The notes: generated by a model not told the origin, from the sequence alone. Positions 48,344 through 58,085 are shown, numbered from the stretch's first letter. The stretch is 64,000 bases of DNA from Thermoplasmata archaeon (GCA_022750115.1 JAKIWI010000005.1:1-64000); one strand, 5' to 3'. Program-made: numbers and translations.

Positions 48344-51271
48344 TCAGGGATTGGAGGTCGATTCCTCTTCGGTCCAGGCTTCTGGCGCCGCCTTCGCGGG
48401 CTTCGCCGCCGGGGGCTTCCGACGCATCAGGAGGAAGGCGATCGCGGCGACGACCACGATCGCGAGCACCGCGAGCGCTCCGTACAGCTCGAGCGGGGCG
48501 AGCCCCAGGACCGAGGTCGACGCCTTCGAGGTCACGTTGACGTAGGTGTCGCCCGAGACGGAGACCCCGAGGACGTCCTTCACGACGACGTGGACGACGA
48601 AGTGACCGGTGCCGGTCGCCGTGCAACTGAGCGAGGACTGGTTGGCCGACACGCATCCCGTCGGCAGTCCGGAGTAGGTGAACGTGTACGGCTTCGTGCC
48701 GTTGGTCGCGTTCGCCTGGATCTGGAACGTGTCCCCGATCGTCGCTGGGTTCGCCGTCGCCTGGAAGCTGGAGAGCGTCGGGTCGGGGTGGACCACCATC
48801 GTGCCGGCGCTCGTGACTAGCACCCCCGACGCGTCCTTGACGCTGACCGAGACCTGGTAGCTGGCAGGAGTCCGGGGCGAGCAGGCGAGCGTCCCATCGA
48901 TCGTCGAGGCAGCGCACCCGGCGGGCAGGCCGCGGTACGTGTAGGTGAACGGCGCCGTGCCACCGGACGGCGTGGCGTTGATCATGACCGTCCCGCCGAC
49001 GTCGATCGTCCCGGGCGTCATCGTGACCGCGTTGAGCGTCTCGGCCGGGTTGACGGTGAACGAGAGCGTCGCGTTGACGATGAAACCCACGTTGTCGGTC
49101 ACTTGGGCGGTCACGGAGAACGACCCCGCCACCTGCGGGGTGCACGACGTCGCCGAGGTGTTCGAGGGCGTGCAGCCGGCCGGGAGGTTCAGGTACTGGT
49201 AGGTCAGCGTGCCGGTACCCCCCGTGGCGTTCGCCCAGAGGTGGACGAGGGTGCCCACGTCGAAGGCGCCCGGGGAGGCGGCCGTCGAGGCGAACGTCGG
49301 GTCGGCGTTGACGACCAACGGCACCGAGGCCGCCGAGTACCATCCGAACCGGTCGGTGGCGTTCACGACCACGAGGCTGTTGTAGATAGCACTGGGAGCG
49401 CACGTGAGCGTCGAGCTGTTCGTCGTGGCGCAGCCGGCCGGGAGTCCCGAGTAGAAGTAGGTGATCGGGTCCGTCCCCCCGGTGAGGGTCGCGCGGATCG
49501 TCACCGACTGGCCGACATCGAGCGCGGTCGGGAGCGCCACGATCGAGGTGACGTTCGGCTTCGGGTTGACGGTGACCGAGAGGTTGTCGTAGACGTGGAA
49601 CGCGGCCGTGTCCGTGACGGTCACTTGGACGGTGAACACGCCCGCGGTCGTCGGCACGCAGGTGAGGTTCGCGGTGTTGACCGTGCCACAGCCCGTCGGG
49701 AGACCCGCGTAGTGGTACGAGTAGGTGCCGGTCCCACCCGTGGCGACGGTGCGCAGCGTCGCCGCCGAGCCGACGGTGACGTTCGGGTAGTTGACGGAGT
49801 ACTGCGTGATTCCCGGGTCCGCGCTCACGACCACCGTCGTGTTCTCGAACACCGGCGACCCGGAGGAATCGTTCAATTTCACGACGACCGGGAACGTTCC
49901 GGTCGTGGTCGGCGTGCACGCGACGGTCGAGACGTTGCCGGCCGAACAGCCGGTCGGCAGCGAGGTGTAGTTGTACGACACGTAGCTCGCGTAGGCGATC
50001 GGGGTCGCGTTGATGTTCGTGCTCTGGCCGAGGTCGATCGCGCTGGGCGATGCCGAGACCTTACCGAGGATGGAAGGCCCGAGAACGTAGGTCCGGTTGC
50101 TGTAGGAGAGGTTCGCCCACTGCCCGCCGAACATCAGGACGTAGCCGTCGCCCGCGTCGAAGGTCATTTCGAGGTAGGCGACGGCCGTCGGCGAGTGGGC
50201 CAGCGACGTGGTGAGGGAGGTCCACGACGCGTTGGTGAAGTTCCACGTGTCGGCGAGCGGGACGTTCGAGGCCGACGACGACGAGCCGCCGAACAGCAGG
50301 AGCGTCTTCGCGATTGGTGAGTAGGTGATCCCGTAGTAGACGCGGGCCGCCGGATGCGAGGTGGGGGCCAACGCGGCCCAGGTCAGGTTTTGGTACTTCC
50401 AGGTCGTTGAGTCCGGGCAGGTGGACGTGCAGCCGCCGAACAGGACGGTGTAGTTGTCAACCGGGTCGTACGCCATCGAGGCGCGGAAGCGCCCCGGCGG
50501 GCTGCCGGTGACGTTCAACTTGGTCCAGAACCCGCCCTTGAACTCCCACGTATCGGAGTAGGTGACCGAGAGTGCGTTGGTCCCGCCGAACATGACAACG
50601 TAGCCGTCGCCGGCGTCGTAGGCCATCGAGGCCCGCCACCGGGCCCCGGGGGTCTGGTTCGTCGAGCCCGAGATGTTCGCCCAGTTGCCGTGGGTGTAGG
50701 TCCACGTGTCGTTGTAGTAGATCCCGGTTCCGGAGTAGCCGCCGAACAGGACCCCTTCATGGTCCGCCGGGTCCCAGACGAAGGTGGCGGCGTAGCGACC
50801 CGCCGGCCCGGAGCTCGAGGAGAGCGCCCACTGGCCGTTGGCGAACGTCCAGGTGTCGGAGTCGACGCCGCTGCTGCCGTACCCGCCGAACAGGACGACG
50901 TAGTTGTCCTCCGGGTCGTAGGTCATCGCGGAGAGCCAGCGTCCCGACGGGCCGGCTCCCGCCACGCTCGTGATGTCCGTCCACGATTTCGGGTTGACTC
51001 CGCCGACAGCAGGGCGGGCGAGCGGTGCCTTTGCTGCGCCACCGTAGTGCCCGCCCGACAAGCTCGCGGCGGCTACGGTCAGAGGCGAGGCGGCGTGCGG
51101 GCTCGGGGCCACGCCGCCGGATCGAGCGGTGGGAACGGCGGCGGAACCCCGTCCGAACGCGAGGTTGGAAGGTACGAGGAAGATCACCACGATCGCGAGG
51201 ACGGCGAGGAGTCGAACGATCGATCGGGTGGGAATTCGTCGGGCAGTCCAGCAGTTCTCGACGGGGCCCAT
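48344..51271 (-). CDS. Kelch-repeat and Ig-like surface protein with C-terminal anchor, 975 aa
   Basis: Second member of the family. A signal peptide covers about residues 16-40. Residues about 95-400 hold six kelch blades of the form YDPEDNYVVLFGG ... DTWTFANGQW. Residues about 405-925 hold six Ig-like modules, each with DVGQSVTI / GG-T-PITY-YSGLPAGC / C-PS pattern (for example LTGGTDPITYFYSGLPAGC). A single span near 935-957 is followed by a charged tail KAAPEAWTEEESTSNP. Many Asn-x-Ser/Thr sites suggest glycosylation. A TATA-like CAAGATAG at about 51291-51298 precedes ATG 51271 by 20-27 bases. The modules resemble one another, so intragenic recombination is possible. Confidence 0.85.
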   Translation of the reverse strand: MGPVENCWTARRIPTRSIVRLLAVLAIVVIFLVPSNLAFGRGSAAVPTARSGGVAPSPHAASPLTVAAASLSGGHYGGAAKAPLARPAVGGVNPKSWTDITSVAGAGPSGRWLSAMTYDPEDNYVVLFGGYGSSGVDSDTWTFANGQWALSSSSGPAGRYAATFVWDPADHEGVLFGGYSGTGIYYNDTWTYTHGNWANISGSTNQTPGARWRASMAYDAGDGYVVMFGGTNALSVTYSDTWEFKGGFWTKLNVTGSPPGRFRASMAYDPVDNYTVLFGGCTSTCPDSTTWKYQNLTWAALAPTSHPAARVYYGITYSPIAKTLLLFGGSSSSASNVPLADTWNFTNASWTSLTTSLAHSPTAVAYLEMTFDAGDGYVLMFGGQWANLSYSNRTYVLGPSILGKVSASPSAIDLGQSTNINATPIAYASYVSYNYTSLPTGCSAGNVSTVACTPTTTGTFPVVVKLNDSSGSPVFENTTVVVSADPGITQYSVNYPNVTVGSAATLRTVATGGTGTYSYHYAGLPTGCGTVNTANLTCVPTTAGVFTVQVTVTDTAAFHVYDNLSVTVNPKPNVTSIVALPTALDVGQSVTIRATLTGGTDPITYFYSGLPAGCATTNSSTLTCAPSAIYNSLVVVNATDRFGWYSAASVPLVVNADPTFASTAASPGAFDVGTLVHLWANATGGTGTLTYQYLNLPAGCTPSNTSATSCTPQVAGSFSVTAQVTDNVGFIVNATLSFTVNPAETLNAVTMTPGTIDVGGTVMINATPSGGTAPFTYTYRGLPAGCAASTIDGTLACSPRTPASYQVSVSVKDASGVLVTSAGTMVVHPDPTLSSFQATANPATIGDTFQIQANATNGTKPYTFTYSGLPTGCVSANQSSLSCTATGTGHFVVHVVVKDVLGVSVSGDTYVNVTSKASTSVLGLAPLELYGALAVLAIVVVAAIAFLLMRRKPPAAKPAKAAPEAWTEEESTSNP

Positions 51272-51361
51272 CCGGTCGAGTAACGAGCGCCCTATCTTGT
51301 ACCTTTGCTCCGCCGGTCCGTCCGAGAATCGCTCCCGAGCGACAATCGAGAAGCCGCGAGG

Positions 51362-51808
51362 TTAGGTGGCCGGGGGCATCGGTTTCCCGCAGCGATTGCA
51401 AAACGCGGCGGCCGCGATGTTCGACTGCCCGCACGCCGGGCAGTACCGCACAGGAGCTGTCGAGGCCGGCGTCGAGGTCGAAGCGACCGGCGCCTGGGCC
51501 CGCTGGGCCGCCATCATCTGGGCGAGGATCTCCGGCGGAAACCCACCCCCCATCATGCCCCGCTGCATCATCGCCGCGGGGTCGGGCGCCGTGAGGCCGC
51601 GCAGGACCATCGGCAGGCCGGCGAGGAGGACGACGCCGCCGACGCTGAAGCTCGCGAATCCCGGGCAGAACGTCTGGTTCCCCCCGCCGCTACAGGGTAG
51701 CCCGACCGCCTGCGGGATGTTGATGCCGAGCACGACGCCATGGGTCGCGATCAGCACCACCCCGGCGAAGACGACGAGCAACCCGACGAGGAGCGTCGCG
51801 CGATGCAT
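51362..51808 (-). CDS. Two-span membrane protein with C-terminal zinc ribbon
   Basis: 148 residues. Two hydrophobic spans at about 6-27 and 52-72 are followed by a Met/Ala/Gln-rich linker and a C-terminal zinc ribbon YCPACGQSNIAAAAFCNRCGKP, which would be cytoplasmic. Such TM-plus-zinc-ribbon proteins are common in archaea and have no established role. The gene lies 90 bases upstream of the kelch protein on the same strand and could share its message. Confidence 0.75.
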   Translation of the reverse strand: MHRATLLVGLLVVFAGVVLIATHGVVLGINIPQAVGLPCSGGGNQTFCPGFASFSVGGVVLLAGLPMVLRGLTAPDPAAMMQRGMMGGGFPPEILAQMMAAQRAQAPVASTSTPASTAPVRYCPACGQSNIAAAAFCNRCGKPMPPAT

Positions 51809-52022
51809 CGTGATCCCTCCCTACCCCTGCGAGCGTCGCGTCGGCTCGGATGGCCTACGCGACGGACACGAGCCTCGTGTCAAGAAGCCTCGCCCGTGCT
51901 TCGCAGCCCGACTCCCTGGGCGAGAACCGGGCGGATGCGTCACGCGACCTACCGCCGGTCGGCGCGTCGAAGGGAGCGATGCGTCCGAACTCCGTCGCGA
52001 GCGCCGGGGGCGCGATCCGCGA

Positions 52023-52307
52023 CTAGATGGTCGCGATCTTGCCGGACCGGCCCATCGAGACTTGGAGCTTGCCGCGGAAGTCCTTGACCCAACCGTCGGT
52101 GATCCGGACCTTCTGGCCAACGGAGTACTTCGCGATGTCGTCGCCCCAGAGCGTGAGCGTGATCGTTCCGGTCTCGTCTTGCAGCGTGGCGTCGGCGACG
52201 CGGGACGGTCCGCGGGAGGTCGAGACCTCGCGGGGAGCGGAGATCTCCGTGATCGTCGCGTCGATGTTCGCGTTCGAGTTCGCCTTCAGTGTCGCTATGC
52301 CGGGCAT
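52023..52307 (-). CDS. OB-fold nucleic-acid binding protein (SSB/RPA-like), 94 aa
   Basis: A short single OB fold: NIDATITEISAPREV, then RVADATLQDETGTITLTLWG (the canonical strand 2-3 pattern of RPA-type OB folds), DIAKYSVGQKVRITDGWVKDF and RGKLQVSMGRSGKI. It is shorter than typical archaeal SSBs and lacks the acidic C-terminal tail. ATG 52307 was chosen because a TATA-like CCATAACC at 52333-52340 lies 26-33 bases ahead (leaderless); an in-frame extension to 52394 crosses that box. It may bind single-stranded DNA or RNA. Confidence 0.85.
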   Translation of the reverse strand: MPGIATLKANSNANIDATITEISAPREVSTSRGPSRVADATLQDETGTITLTLWGDDIAKYSVGQKVRITDGWVKDFRGKLQVSMGRSGKIATI

Positions 52308-52497
52308 GGGTCCGACCCCACCCACGTGGGGGTTATGGCCTCTTGCCATCGGGATTCCGGGCATCTGGGAGACGCTCGCGACCGGCGAGGGCACGTCGGC
52401 CGGCCCATGCCCCGCGCGCCAGGAACTCCCTGCCTTGGCCGGTGGGGATTCGGACGTCGGGGCGACGCCATGGCCTCCCCTCGCGTTGGAGGACGAA

Positions 52498-53477
52498 ATG
52501 CACGCGATTGTCTGTCCCCGCTACGGGTCGGCCGACGTCCTGCGGGTCGTGGACCTCGAGAAGCCCGCGGCCGCGGAGAACGAGGTCCTCGTGAAAGTCC
52601 ACGCGGCATCGGTCAATGCGCTCGATTGGCGGCGCGTGCGGGGAGCTCCGTTCCTGGTGCGCCTCGTCAACGGACTCACCAAGCCGAAGCGACCGAGGCT
52701 CGGTGTGGACATGGCGGGAACGGTCGAGGCCCTCGGCCAGGTGCGACGGAGTTCTACGTCGGGGACGAGGTGTTCGGAGTCGCCGAGGGCGCCTTCGCCG
52801 AGTACGTCTCGGCGGCCGAGAAGGAGATCGCGTTGAAGCCGGCGAACGTCTCGTTCGAGGCCGCGGCGACCTGCGGGATCGCGGCGTTCACCGCGCTCCA
52901 GGGACTCCGCGACACGGGTCAGGTGGGAGCGGGTCGGACCGTCCTCATCAACGGGGCGGGGGGCGGCGTCGGAACGTTCGCCGTCCAGATCGCCAAGTCG
53001 ATGGGCGCGGAGGTCACGGCATCGACCAGCCAGGAGAACCTCTCGATGGTGCGCGGGATCGGCGCCGACCACGCCCTCGACTACGCGAAGGAGGACTTCG
53101 GCGCGGGGGGGCGAACGTTCGACGTGATCCTCGACACCCACCCTCGGCGCTCCATCTCCCAGTACCAGAAGGCGCTCAACCCCGGAGGGGTCGCCATCCT
53201 GGTCGGTTTCAGCGGCATGTTCCGGCTGCTCGGGATCATGGTGCGATCGAAGCTGACGTCCAAGACCACGGGTCGAAGGGTGGCGTTCCTGGTCGCGAAA
53301 CCGAACAAGAAGGACATCGAGGCCATCGGGGGGCTCCTGCGGGACGGCAAACTCCTCCCCGTGATCGACCGACGGTACAGCCTCGACCAGGTCGCCGACG
53401 CCGTTCGATACCTGGAGAGCGAGCGCGCCCGCGGAAAGATCGTCATCACCGTTGTCGGCGAGAGCCCCTCGGCCTAG
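52498..53477 (+). pseudogene. MDR/quinone-oxidoreductase-type dehydrogenase, broken by a frameshift
   Basis: Two reading frames together encode one NAD(P)-dependent medium-chain oxidoreductase. The first (from ATG 52498, preceded by GGAGGA) reads MHAIVCPRYGSADVLRVVDL ... LGVDMAGTVEALGQV and is lost near 52742. The second resumes at once with ATEFYVGDEVFGVAEGAFAE and runs through GAGGGVGTFAVQIAKSMGA to TAG 53477. Restoring a single missing base near 52740-52743 gives an intact protein of about 326 residues of the zinc-free quinone-oxidoreductase branch. Both halves have good codon use, so the break is recent or a sequencing error. If real, the product is inactive because the N-terminal GroES-like domain is cut off. 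Confidence 0.75.
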
Positions 53478-53546
53478 CCAGCGCCGAAAGGTGCCGGAGC
53501 CGCGAGGCTCGCGGCCGAAGCTTCCGGTCCGGGCCGTCGGAGCGCC

Positions 53547-54257
53547 TCACGGAGGTCGAAGAGGGTCCCGGAAGCTCCGGGATTCCGCGAGGATCGATCG
53601 AACGGAGTCGAGCCGATCGACCGGGATTCCCCCCCGCCGCGACTCCGGCGCACCTTCCTTCTCTTCGAGAATGGTCCAGGCGTCCGGGGTCCCACTTCCG
53701 CCCGGGACGAGGCGGAACACGTGGCCGAAGGCGAATCGGTCGTTGCGCCCGGGGCCGCAGAACGAGGCGACGAGCTTCACCGACTGGTCCTTCGTCGCGC
53801 GGTGGAACCGCCGGGTCATCTCCGTGTCCTCCGGGTAGAGGTGGACGATCCGGTCGACGTTGGTGGACAGCAGGACCATCGGCGCCGCGGGGGACGCAGG
53901 CCCCTCCAGGATCGACTCGAACATCCGCGGCAACCGAAGGAAGTCGAGCAGCGGCGCGACCGTGGCCGACGGCTCGTCGTGCCGGATGACGGTCCACAGG
54001 GCCGGGTTCGACTCCGGATCGACCGGCGCGAGGTCGGTGGCCGTGCGCGTCGAGAACCGGGGGGCGTTCGCGACCAATCGCTCGAGGATTGGTTGACAGT
54101 CGTCCGTGCCACCGGCGGGGTCTCGGATGTCGAGCCACGTGAGCGGCCCGACGGAATGGCGCGTGACGGCGAGGGCGCAGAGGGCCGCCATCGTCCGGTC
54201 CGGGCCCCAGAATAGGACGGAGTCCAGGCTGGAGCGGACCTCCTCCGCGAAGTCCAT
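53547..54257 (-). CDS. Hypothetical protein, paralogue 1 of an adjacent pair, 236 aa
   Basis: Not recognised. The soluble protein begins with SVLFWGPDRTMAALCALA, passes a strand LTWLDIRDP, and later has PMVLLSTNVDRIVHLYPEDT and FAFGHVFRLVPGG...WTILEEKEG. The order of strands resembles the RecA/RAD55-type core without a Walker A lysine, so a degenerate ATPase-like fold is possible (weak inference). It shares length, order and many positions with the gene two bases upstream (54260), including FWGPDRT / FCGPDRT, LDFLRLPR / IDFLRLPQ, LYPED and QSVKLVAS. The two are translated together. Confidence 0.65.
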   Translation of the reverse strand: MDFAEEVRSSLDSVLFWGPDRTMAALCALAVTRHSVGPLTWLDIRDPAGGTDDCQPILERLVANAPRFSTRTATDLAPVDPESNPALWTVIRHDEPSATVAPLLDFLRLPRMFESILEGPASPAAPMVLLSTNVDRIVHLYPEDTEMTRRFHRATKDQSVKLVASFCGPGRNDRFAFGHVFRLVPGGSGTPDAWTILEEKEGAPESRRGGIPVDRLDSVRSILAESRSFRDPLRPP

Positions 54258-54259
54258 CC

Positions 54260-54985
54260 TCAGCCTCCTCCGGATTCGTCGACCGTGCGGGACTCGGTCG
54301 GGCCGGCGAGGAACGGTCCCACTTCATCGACGGACCGAAGGGGGGTCGGAAGGCGGCCGGCGGATCCCGCAGCGAGCTCGCCCTTCTCGACCTTCAGGAT
54401 CGAGTTCGCCCACCCATCCGCCGCACCGGGGGACACCTGGAACACCACGTCGTACGCGAACCGGTCCTTCCGATCGAGACCCGCGAGCGAGGCGACGAGT
54501 TTGACCGACTGGCGGGTGATCGCCTGGACGAAGGCTCGCGTCGACGCGACGTCCTCAGGGTAGAGGGGCGACAGGCGGTCGGAGTTCGTGACGAGGAGCG
54601 TCGACCCGTCCTCCGGAGTCGAGCCCTCACTGACCAGCGTCTGGACCGATTGGGGCAGCCGAAGGAAATCGATGAGGGAGACGACGGCCTCGTTCGGCTC
54701 GCTCTCCCGGATCAGGCTCCAGACAGCGACGTTCGAGACGGCGATCTCGGGCGCGAGGTCATCCGGACTGCTCGTCACAATGCGTTGCTCGAGCGGGACG
54801 AACGGCGCCAACAGCGAGACGTACGGGTCGGGGGGCCGGTAGGGGCTCCGAACGTCCAACCACGTCACGGTCCGCCCGCCGTGCGCCGCCAGCGCGTACG
54901 CCGCCACGGCGACCGCGGTCCGGTCGGGTCCGCAGAACATCACCGAGTCCGAAGCGCTGCAGAGGCGCCGGTCGAATGTCGACAC
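54260..54985 (-). CDS. Hypothetical protein, paralogue 2 of an adjacent pair, 241 aa
   Basis: Not recognised. Colinear with its neighbour: SVMFCGPDRTAVAVAAYALA, TVTWLDVRSP, IRESEPNEAVVSLIDFLRLP, LLVTNSDRLSPLYPED, TRQSVKLVASLAG, FAYDVVFQVSPGA. The start is GTG 54985, with a TATA-like AGAATATG at about 55018-55025. Only two bases separate its stop from the next ATG. The Asn-Asp after the hydrophobic strand sits where Walker B residues occur in RecA-like proteins, but no P-loop is present. A regulatory or scaffold role for the pair would fit; their place beside a kelch/PKD surface gene is the only context. Confidence 0.65.
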   Translation of the reverse strand: MSTFDRRLCSASDSVMFCGPDRTAVAVAAYALAAHGGRTVTWLDVRSPYRPPDPYVSLLAPFVPLEQRIVTSSPDDLAPEIAVSNVAVWSLIRESEPNEAVVSLIDFLRLPQSVQTLVSEGSTPEDGSTLLVTNSDRLSPLYPEDVASTRAFVQAITRQSVKLVASLAGLDRKDRFAYDVVFQVSPGAADGWANSILKVEKGELAAGSAGRLPTPLRSVDEVGPFLAGPTESRTVDESGGG

Positions 54986-55108
54986 GTCTCGAGGGTATCC
55001 CAGTGCTCCGTCCGCTCATATTCTCTGCGCGAGCCCGGAACCGGGGTACTGGAGGGGAGAGCCGCCGGCGGCTCCCAACCTCAGGTCGGGACCGCGCCCG
55101 GCGAGCGG

Positions 55109-58027
55109 CTATCGTTCGACCCCGGTTTCGGCGGGGTCCGTCACCGGCGGAATCGTCGAACCATCGTCGGCCGGCCTGCGGGGTCGAGCGTGCGAGGCAA
55201 GGAAGACGGCGAGACCGCCGGCGATCGCTCCGACTAGGGCGGCCGCGAGGAGCGAGGCAGGACCCAGCCAACCGACGGACGCTCCATTCGGCGGTGGGGG
55301 GCTTGTCGAGGAGGGAGAACTGACGTTCAGCACGACGGAGGTCGCGGCCGAATCGTGGTGGGAGTCGAGCACGGATACGGTCACGTTGAACAGACCGGGC
55401 GTCGTGGGTGTGCACCGAACCGTCAGCCCCGCCGACGTCGCGCACCCCGGAGGCAGGTCCCCCCAGGTGATCGTGGGAGATCCCGAACCCCCCAGGACGC
55501 TGGCCGTCAAGGTGGTGGTCGCGTCCACCAGGACTTCGGAGGGACTTGCGGACGCCGACACATGGAGGGGGGCGAAGACGTCGACGCTGAGGTTTCGATG
55601 TACGACCTCGCCGAGCCTATCGGAGACCGTGAAGTTCACCACGTACGACTGTACGGCGGTGTACCGATGCGTCGCGTTGGCCGACGTGCCGCTCCCTCCG
55701 TCCCCGAACGACCACGAGTACTGCGCGGGCAGGAGCCCTCCGGTCAGCGAGGAGACGAACGCGACGGAGATCGGCCCGACCCCGAAGGTAACGTTCGCCA
55801 AAATGGAGGCCGCGAGGGGCTCCACGACGTCGATCCGAACGGTGGATACGGTGCGCCCTCCGCCGGCATCGGTGGTCGTCAGGGTCGCGACGTACTGCCC
55901 CGCTGCGGTGTAGATGTGGGTGGGGGAGGCCCCGGTGGCGTTGGCCGATCCGTCCCCGAACGACCAGGCGAACTGGTAGGGCGCCGTTCCGTTGGCGGCG
56001 GCCGCCGAGAACGAAGCGTTGAGCGGAGCGAGTCCCGCCGTCCGAACCGCGCCGGCACGGACATCGAGGGGAGCGGCGACCCCCACGATGGCCGAGCCGT
56101 TCGCGGTGTGGCCGTCGCCGTCGGTCACGGTGACCACGGCCTCGAACGTTCCCGAGTTCGGATACACGTGGGAGACCACGAGTCCAGACGCCGTCGGTGA
56201 GCCGTCCCCGAACGACCAACGGGCGGAGAACGGGCTGGCATTCCCGGACGGGAGGGCGGTGAAATTGACCTGGAACGGCGCATCCCCCGCTCCGATGAGC
56301 GGGACCGTGAGGACGGCGACGCTCAGCGGGGCGAAGACGTCCACGATCACCGTGGCGCGGCTCGACTGTCGGGAGGCATCGCGCAGCGTCACCGTCGCCG
56401 AGAAGTTCCCCATCGTGCGGTAGACGTGGGTCGCGTTCGCCCCCGTCGCGGTTCCCCCATCCCCGAAGGTCCACGAGTACACGAACGGTCCGGCACCACC
56501 GGACCCGTTCGCCGAGAAATTCACTCGGAGCGGGGCTTCTCCCGAGAGCGGGGTCCCGCCGGCTCCCGCGGAGAGGGCACGGGCGACGGGGAACGGGACG
56601 GAACCGTTGATGGCCCGTCCCACCGAATCTCGGGCGGTGAAGTTGACGCGATACGTCCCGGGCGCGACGAACGCGTGGCTCGTCAGGGCGGTCGTGGCGT
56701 TGGGGGACCCATCGCCAAAGCTCCAGTTGAACGAGAGCGGCCCGCTCCCGCCGGTGACGTTCGCCGAAAAGTTCACGGGGGTCGAGGGCGCCCCGACTCC
56801 CGCCGAGCGATTCAGCGTCAGCCGAAGGGGTGCGGCGGGGAACGTCCAGGTGTCGCCGGTGTACGCCTGGGAGGTCTCCGCGCCCCCGACCAGCAGCACG
56901 ACCTTTTGGGTGGCGTCGTAGGCGATCGATTCGCAACACCGGGCGAACGGTTCGGCCCTGAGGTTCGAAGTCTCGTTCGTCCAGGTCCCGTTCGCGTACG
57001 TCCAGGTGTTCGATTTGAACGCACAGATCGAGCCGGTCGGGTAGCCGCCGCCGTACAGGAGCATCGCGGAATCGAGGGCGTCGTAGACGAAGCCTCCTCC
57101 CTGAGGCACCGGTCCGGGGGGGCTCGTTGCGTTCAGGACGCTCCAAGCGCTCCCGTTGAAGGCCAGGGTGGAGCTCGAACCCGAGCAATTCGTCGCGGTC
57201 GAGCTGTATCCCACGATTCCGCCGCTCTGGGGGTCCCACGCCCCGTAGTCGAGGATGGCCGGGCTCCCGGTGACGCCGACGGTGATGTTGCGCCAGGTTC
57301 CGTTCACGAACGTCCAGCTGTCGTTGTCGATGGTGCCGCCGGCTCCGCACTGGTAGCACGACCCGCCGCCGAGGTAGACCGCCCGCAGCGTCGGGTCGGC
57401 GGCGAACACCGAGAACTGGGATTGGCGGGGGGACGGCGCCGTGCCCGCCGCCAGTTGCGTCCATCCCGAGGCGTTGAACTCCCAGGTATCGTTGAAGGTC
57501 GAGCTCGAGTCACGTCCCCCGAACAGTACCATCTCGCTGTTCCAGGGGTCCCACGTCAACATCGCCGCCCACCGTGCGGACGGGACGGTCGACAGGTTCG
57601 GGGTCAGGGCCGTCCAAGTTCCGTTCGCGAAGAGCCAGGTGTCGCCGAGGGGTCCGTACACCGAATGGTCGAATCCTCCGAACAGGAGGGTCCCGTTCAG
57701 CGCCGGGTCATAGGCGAGGGCCGCGAAGGTCCGGTTGCCAGGGACCCCCGAGGGAAACCCCAGGGAGAGATTGAACCAGTTGGCCGACCGGCCCGCCAGC
57801 GGCGCGGTCGACGCCAACGGGATCGGGCGGGCGCTGAAGGAAGAGTGAGCCGACGCATGGGCGGGCGGGGCCCCGACCGAACTGCCGTCGACGGGCCCCG
57901 TGACCAGGCCCGAGGCGAGCACCAGGCCGACCGTGAACCACGATAGGGCCCCGGCCCAGCGGAGTAGGGGGCCGTGCGAGCGCAGCGCGCGCCTCCGCAC
58001 ACCGAAACCGAGGGGTCGCGACTCCAA
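55109..58027 (-). CDS. Kelch-repeat and PKD surface protein with C-terminal anchor, 972 aa
   Basis: Third kelch protein. Signal or anchor helix at about 23-45 (LRWAGALSWFTVGLVLASGL). Kelch blades cover about 80-400 (AYDPALNGTLLFGG, LTWDPWNSEMVLFGG, FVYDALDSAMLLYGG, IAYDATQKVVLLVGG). Then come five PKD domains with the WSFGDG / WTFGDG signature (about 405-830), an Ig-like module ending with the CTPTTPGLFNVTV pattern, a Ser/Pro linker, a membrane span (about 915-940) and a 25-residue charged tail. The frame starts with TTG 58027; GTG 58000 is an alternative favoured if AAAAGTAC (58028-58035) is the TATA box. PKD domains usually space surface domains or bind polysaccharide. Confidence 0.82.
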   Translation of the reverse strand: MESRPLGFGVRRRALRSHGPLLRWAGALSWFTVGLVLASGLVTGPVDGSSVGAPPAHASAHSSFSARPIPLASTAPLAGRSANWFNLSLGFPSGVPGNRTFAALAYDPALNGTLLFGGFDHSVYGPLGDTWLFANGTWTALTPNLSTVPSARWAAMLTWDPWNSEMVLFGGRDSSSTFNDTWEFNASGWTQLAAGTAPSPRQSQFSVFAADPTLRAVYLGGGSCYQCGAGGTIDNDSWTFVNGTWRNITVGVTGSPAILDYGAWDPQSGGIVGYSSTATNCSGSSSTLAFNGSAWSVLNATSPPGPVPQGGGFVYDALDSAMLLYGGGYPTGSICAFKSNTWTYANGTWTNETSNLRAEPFARCCESIAYDATQKVVLLVGGAETSQAYTGDTWTFPAAPLRLTLNRSAGVGAPSTPVNFSANVTGGSGPLSFNWSFGDGSPNATTALTSHAFVAPGTYRVNFTARDSVGRAINGSVPFPVARALSAGAGGTPLSGEAPLRVNFSANGSGGAGPFVYSWTFGDGGTATGANATHVYRTMGNFSATVTLRDASRQSSRATVIVDVFAPLSVAVLTVPLIGAGDAPFQVNFTALPSGNASPFSARWSFGDGSPTASGLVVSHVYPNSGTFEAVVTVTDGDGHTANGSAIVGVAAPLDVRAGAVRTAGLAPLNASFSAAAANGTAPYQFAWSFGDGSANATGASPTHIYTAAGQYVATLTTTDAGGGRTVSTVRIDVVEPLAASILANVTFGVGPISVAFVSSLTGGLLPAQYSWSFGDGGSGTSANATHRYTAVQSYVVNFTVSDRLGEVVHRNLSVDVFAPLHVSASASPSEVLVDATTTLTASVLGGSGSPTITWGDLPPGCATSAGLTVRCTPTTPGLFNVTVSVLDSHHDSAATSVVLNVSSPSSTSPPPPNGASVGWLGPASLLAAALVGAIAGGLAVFLASHARPRRPADDGSTIPPVTDPAETGVER

Positions 58028-58085
58028 GTACTTTTCCGAACGCCGCTCCCCGTCGACCGCGCGAAGGGCCGGAGGTCGGCGCGGA

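Noticed and set aside
5000-58000. CRISPR-like regularity of repeated blocks
   Set aside because: The repeated blocks are protein-level kelch, Ig and PKD modules inside genes; they vary in sequence and length and no short direct repeat with unique spacers or cas gene is present.
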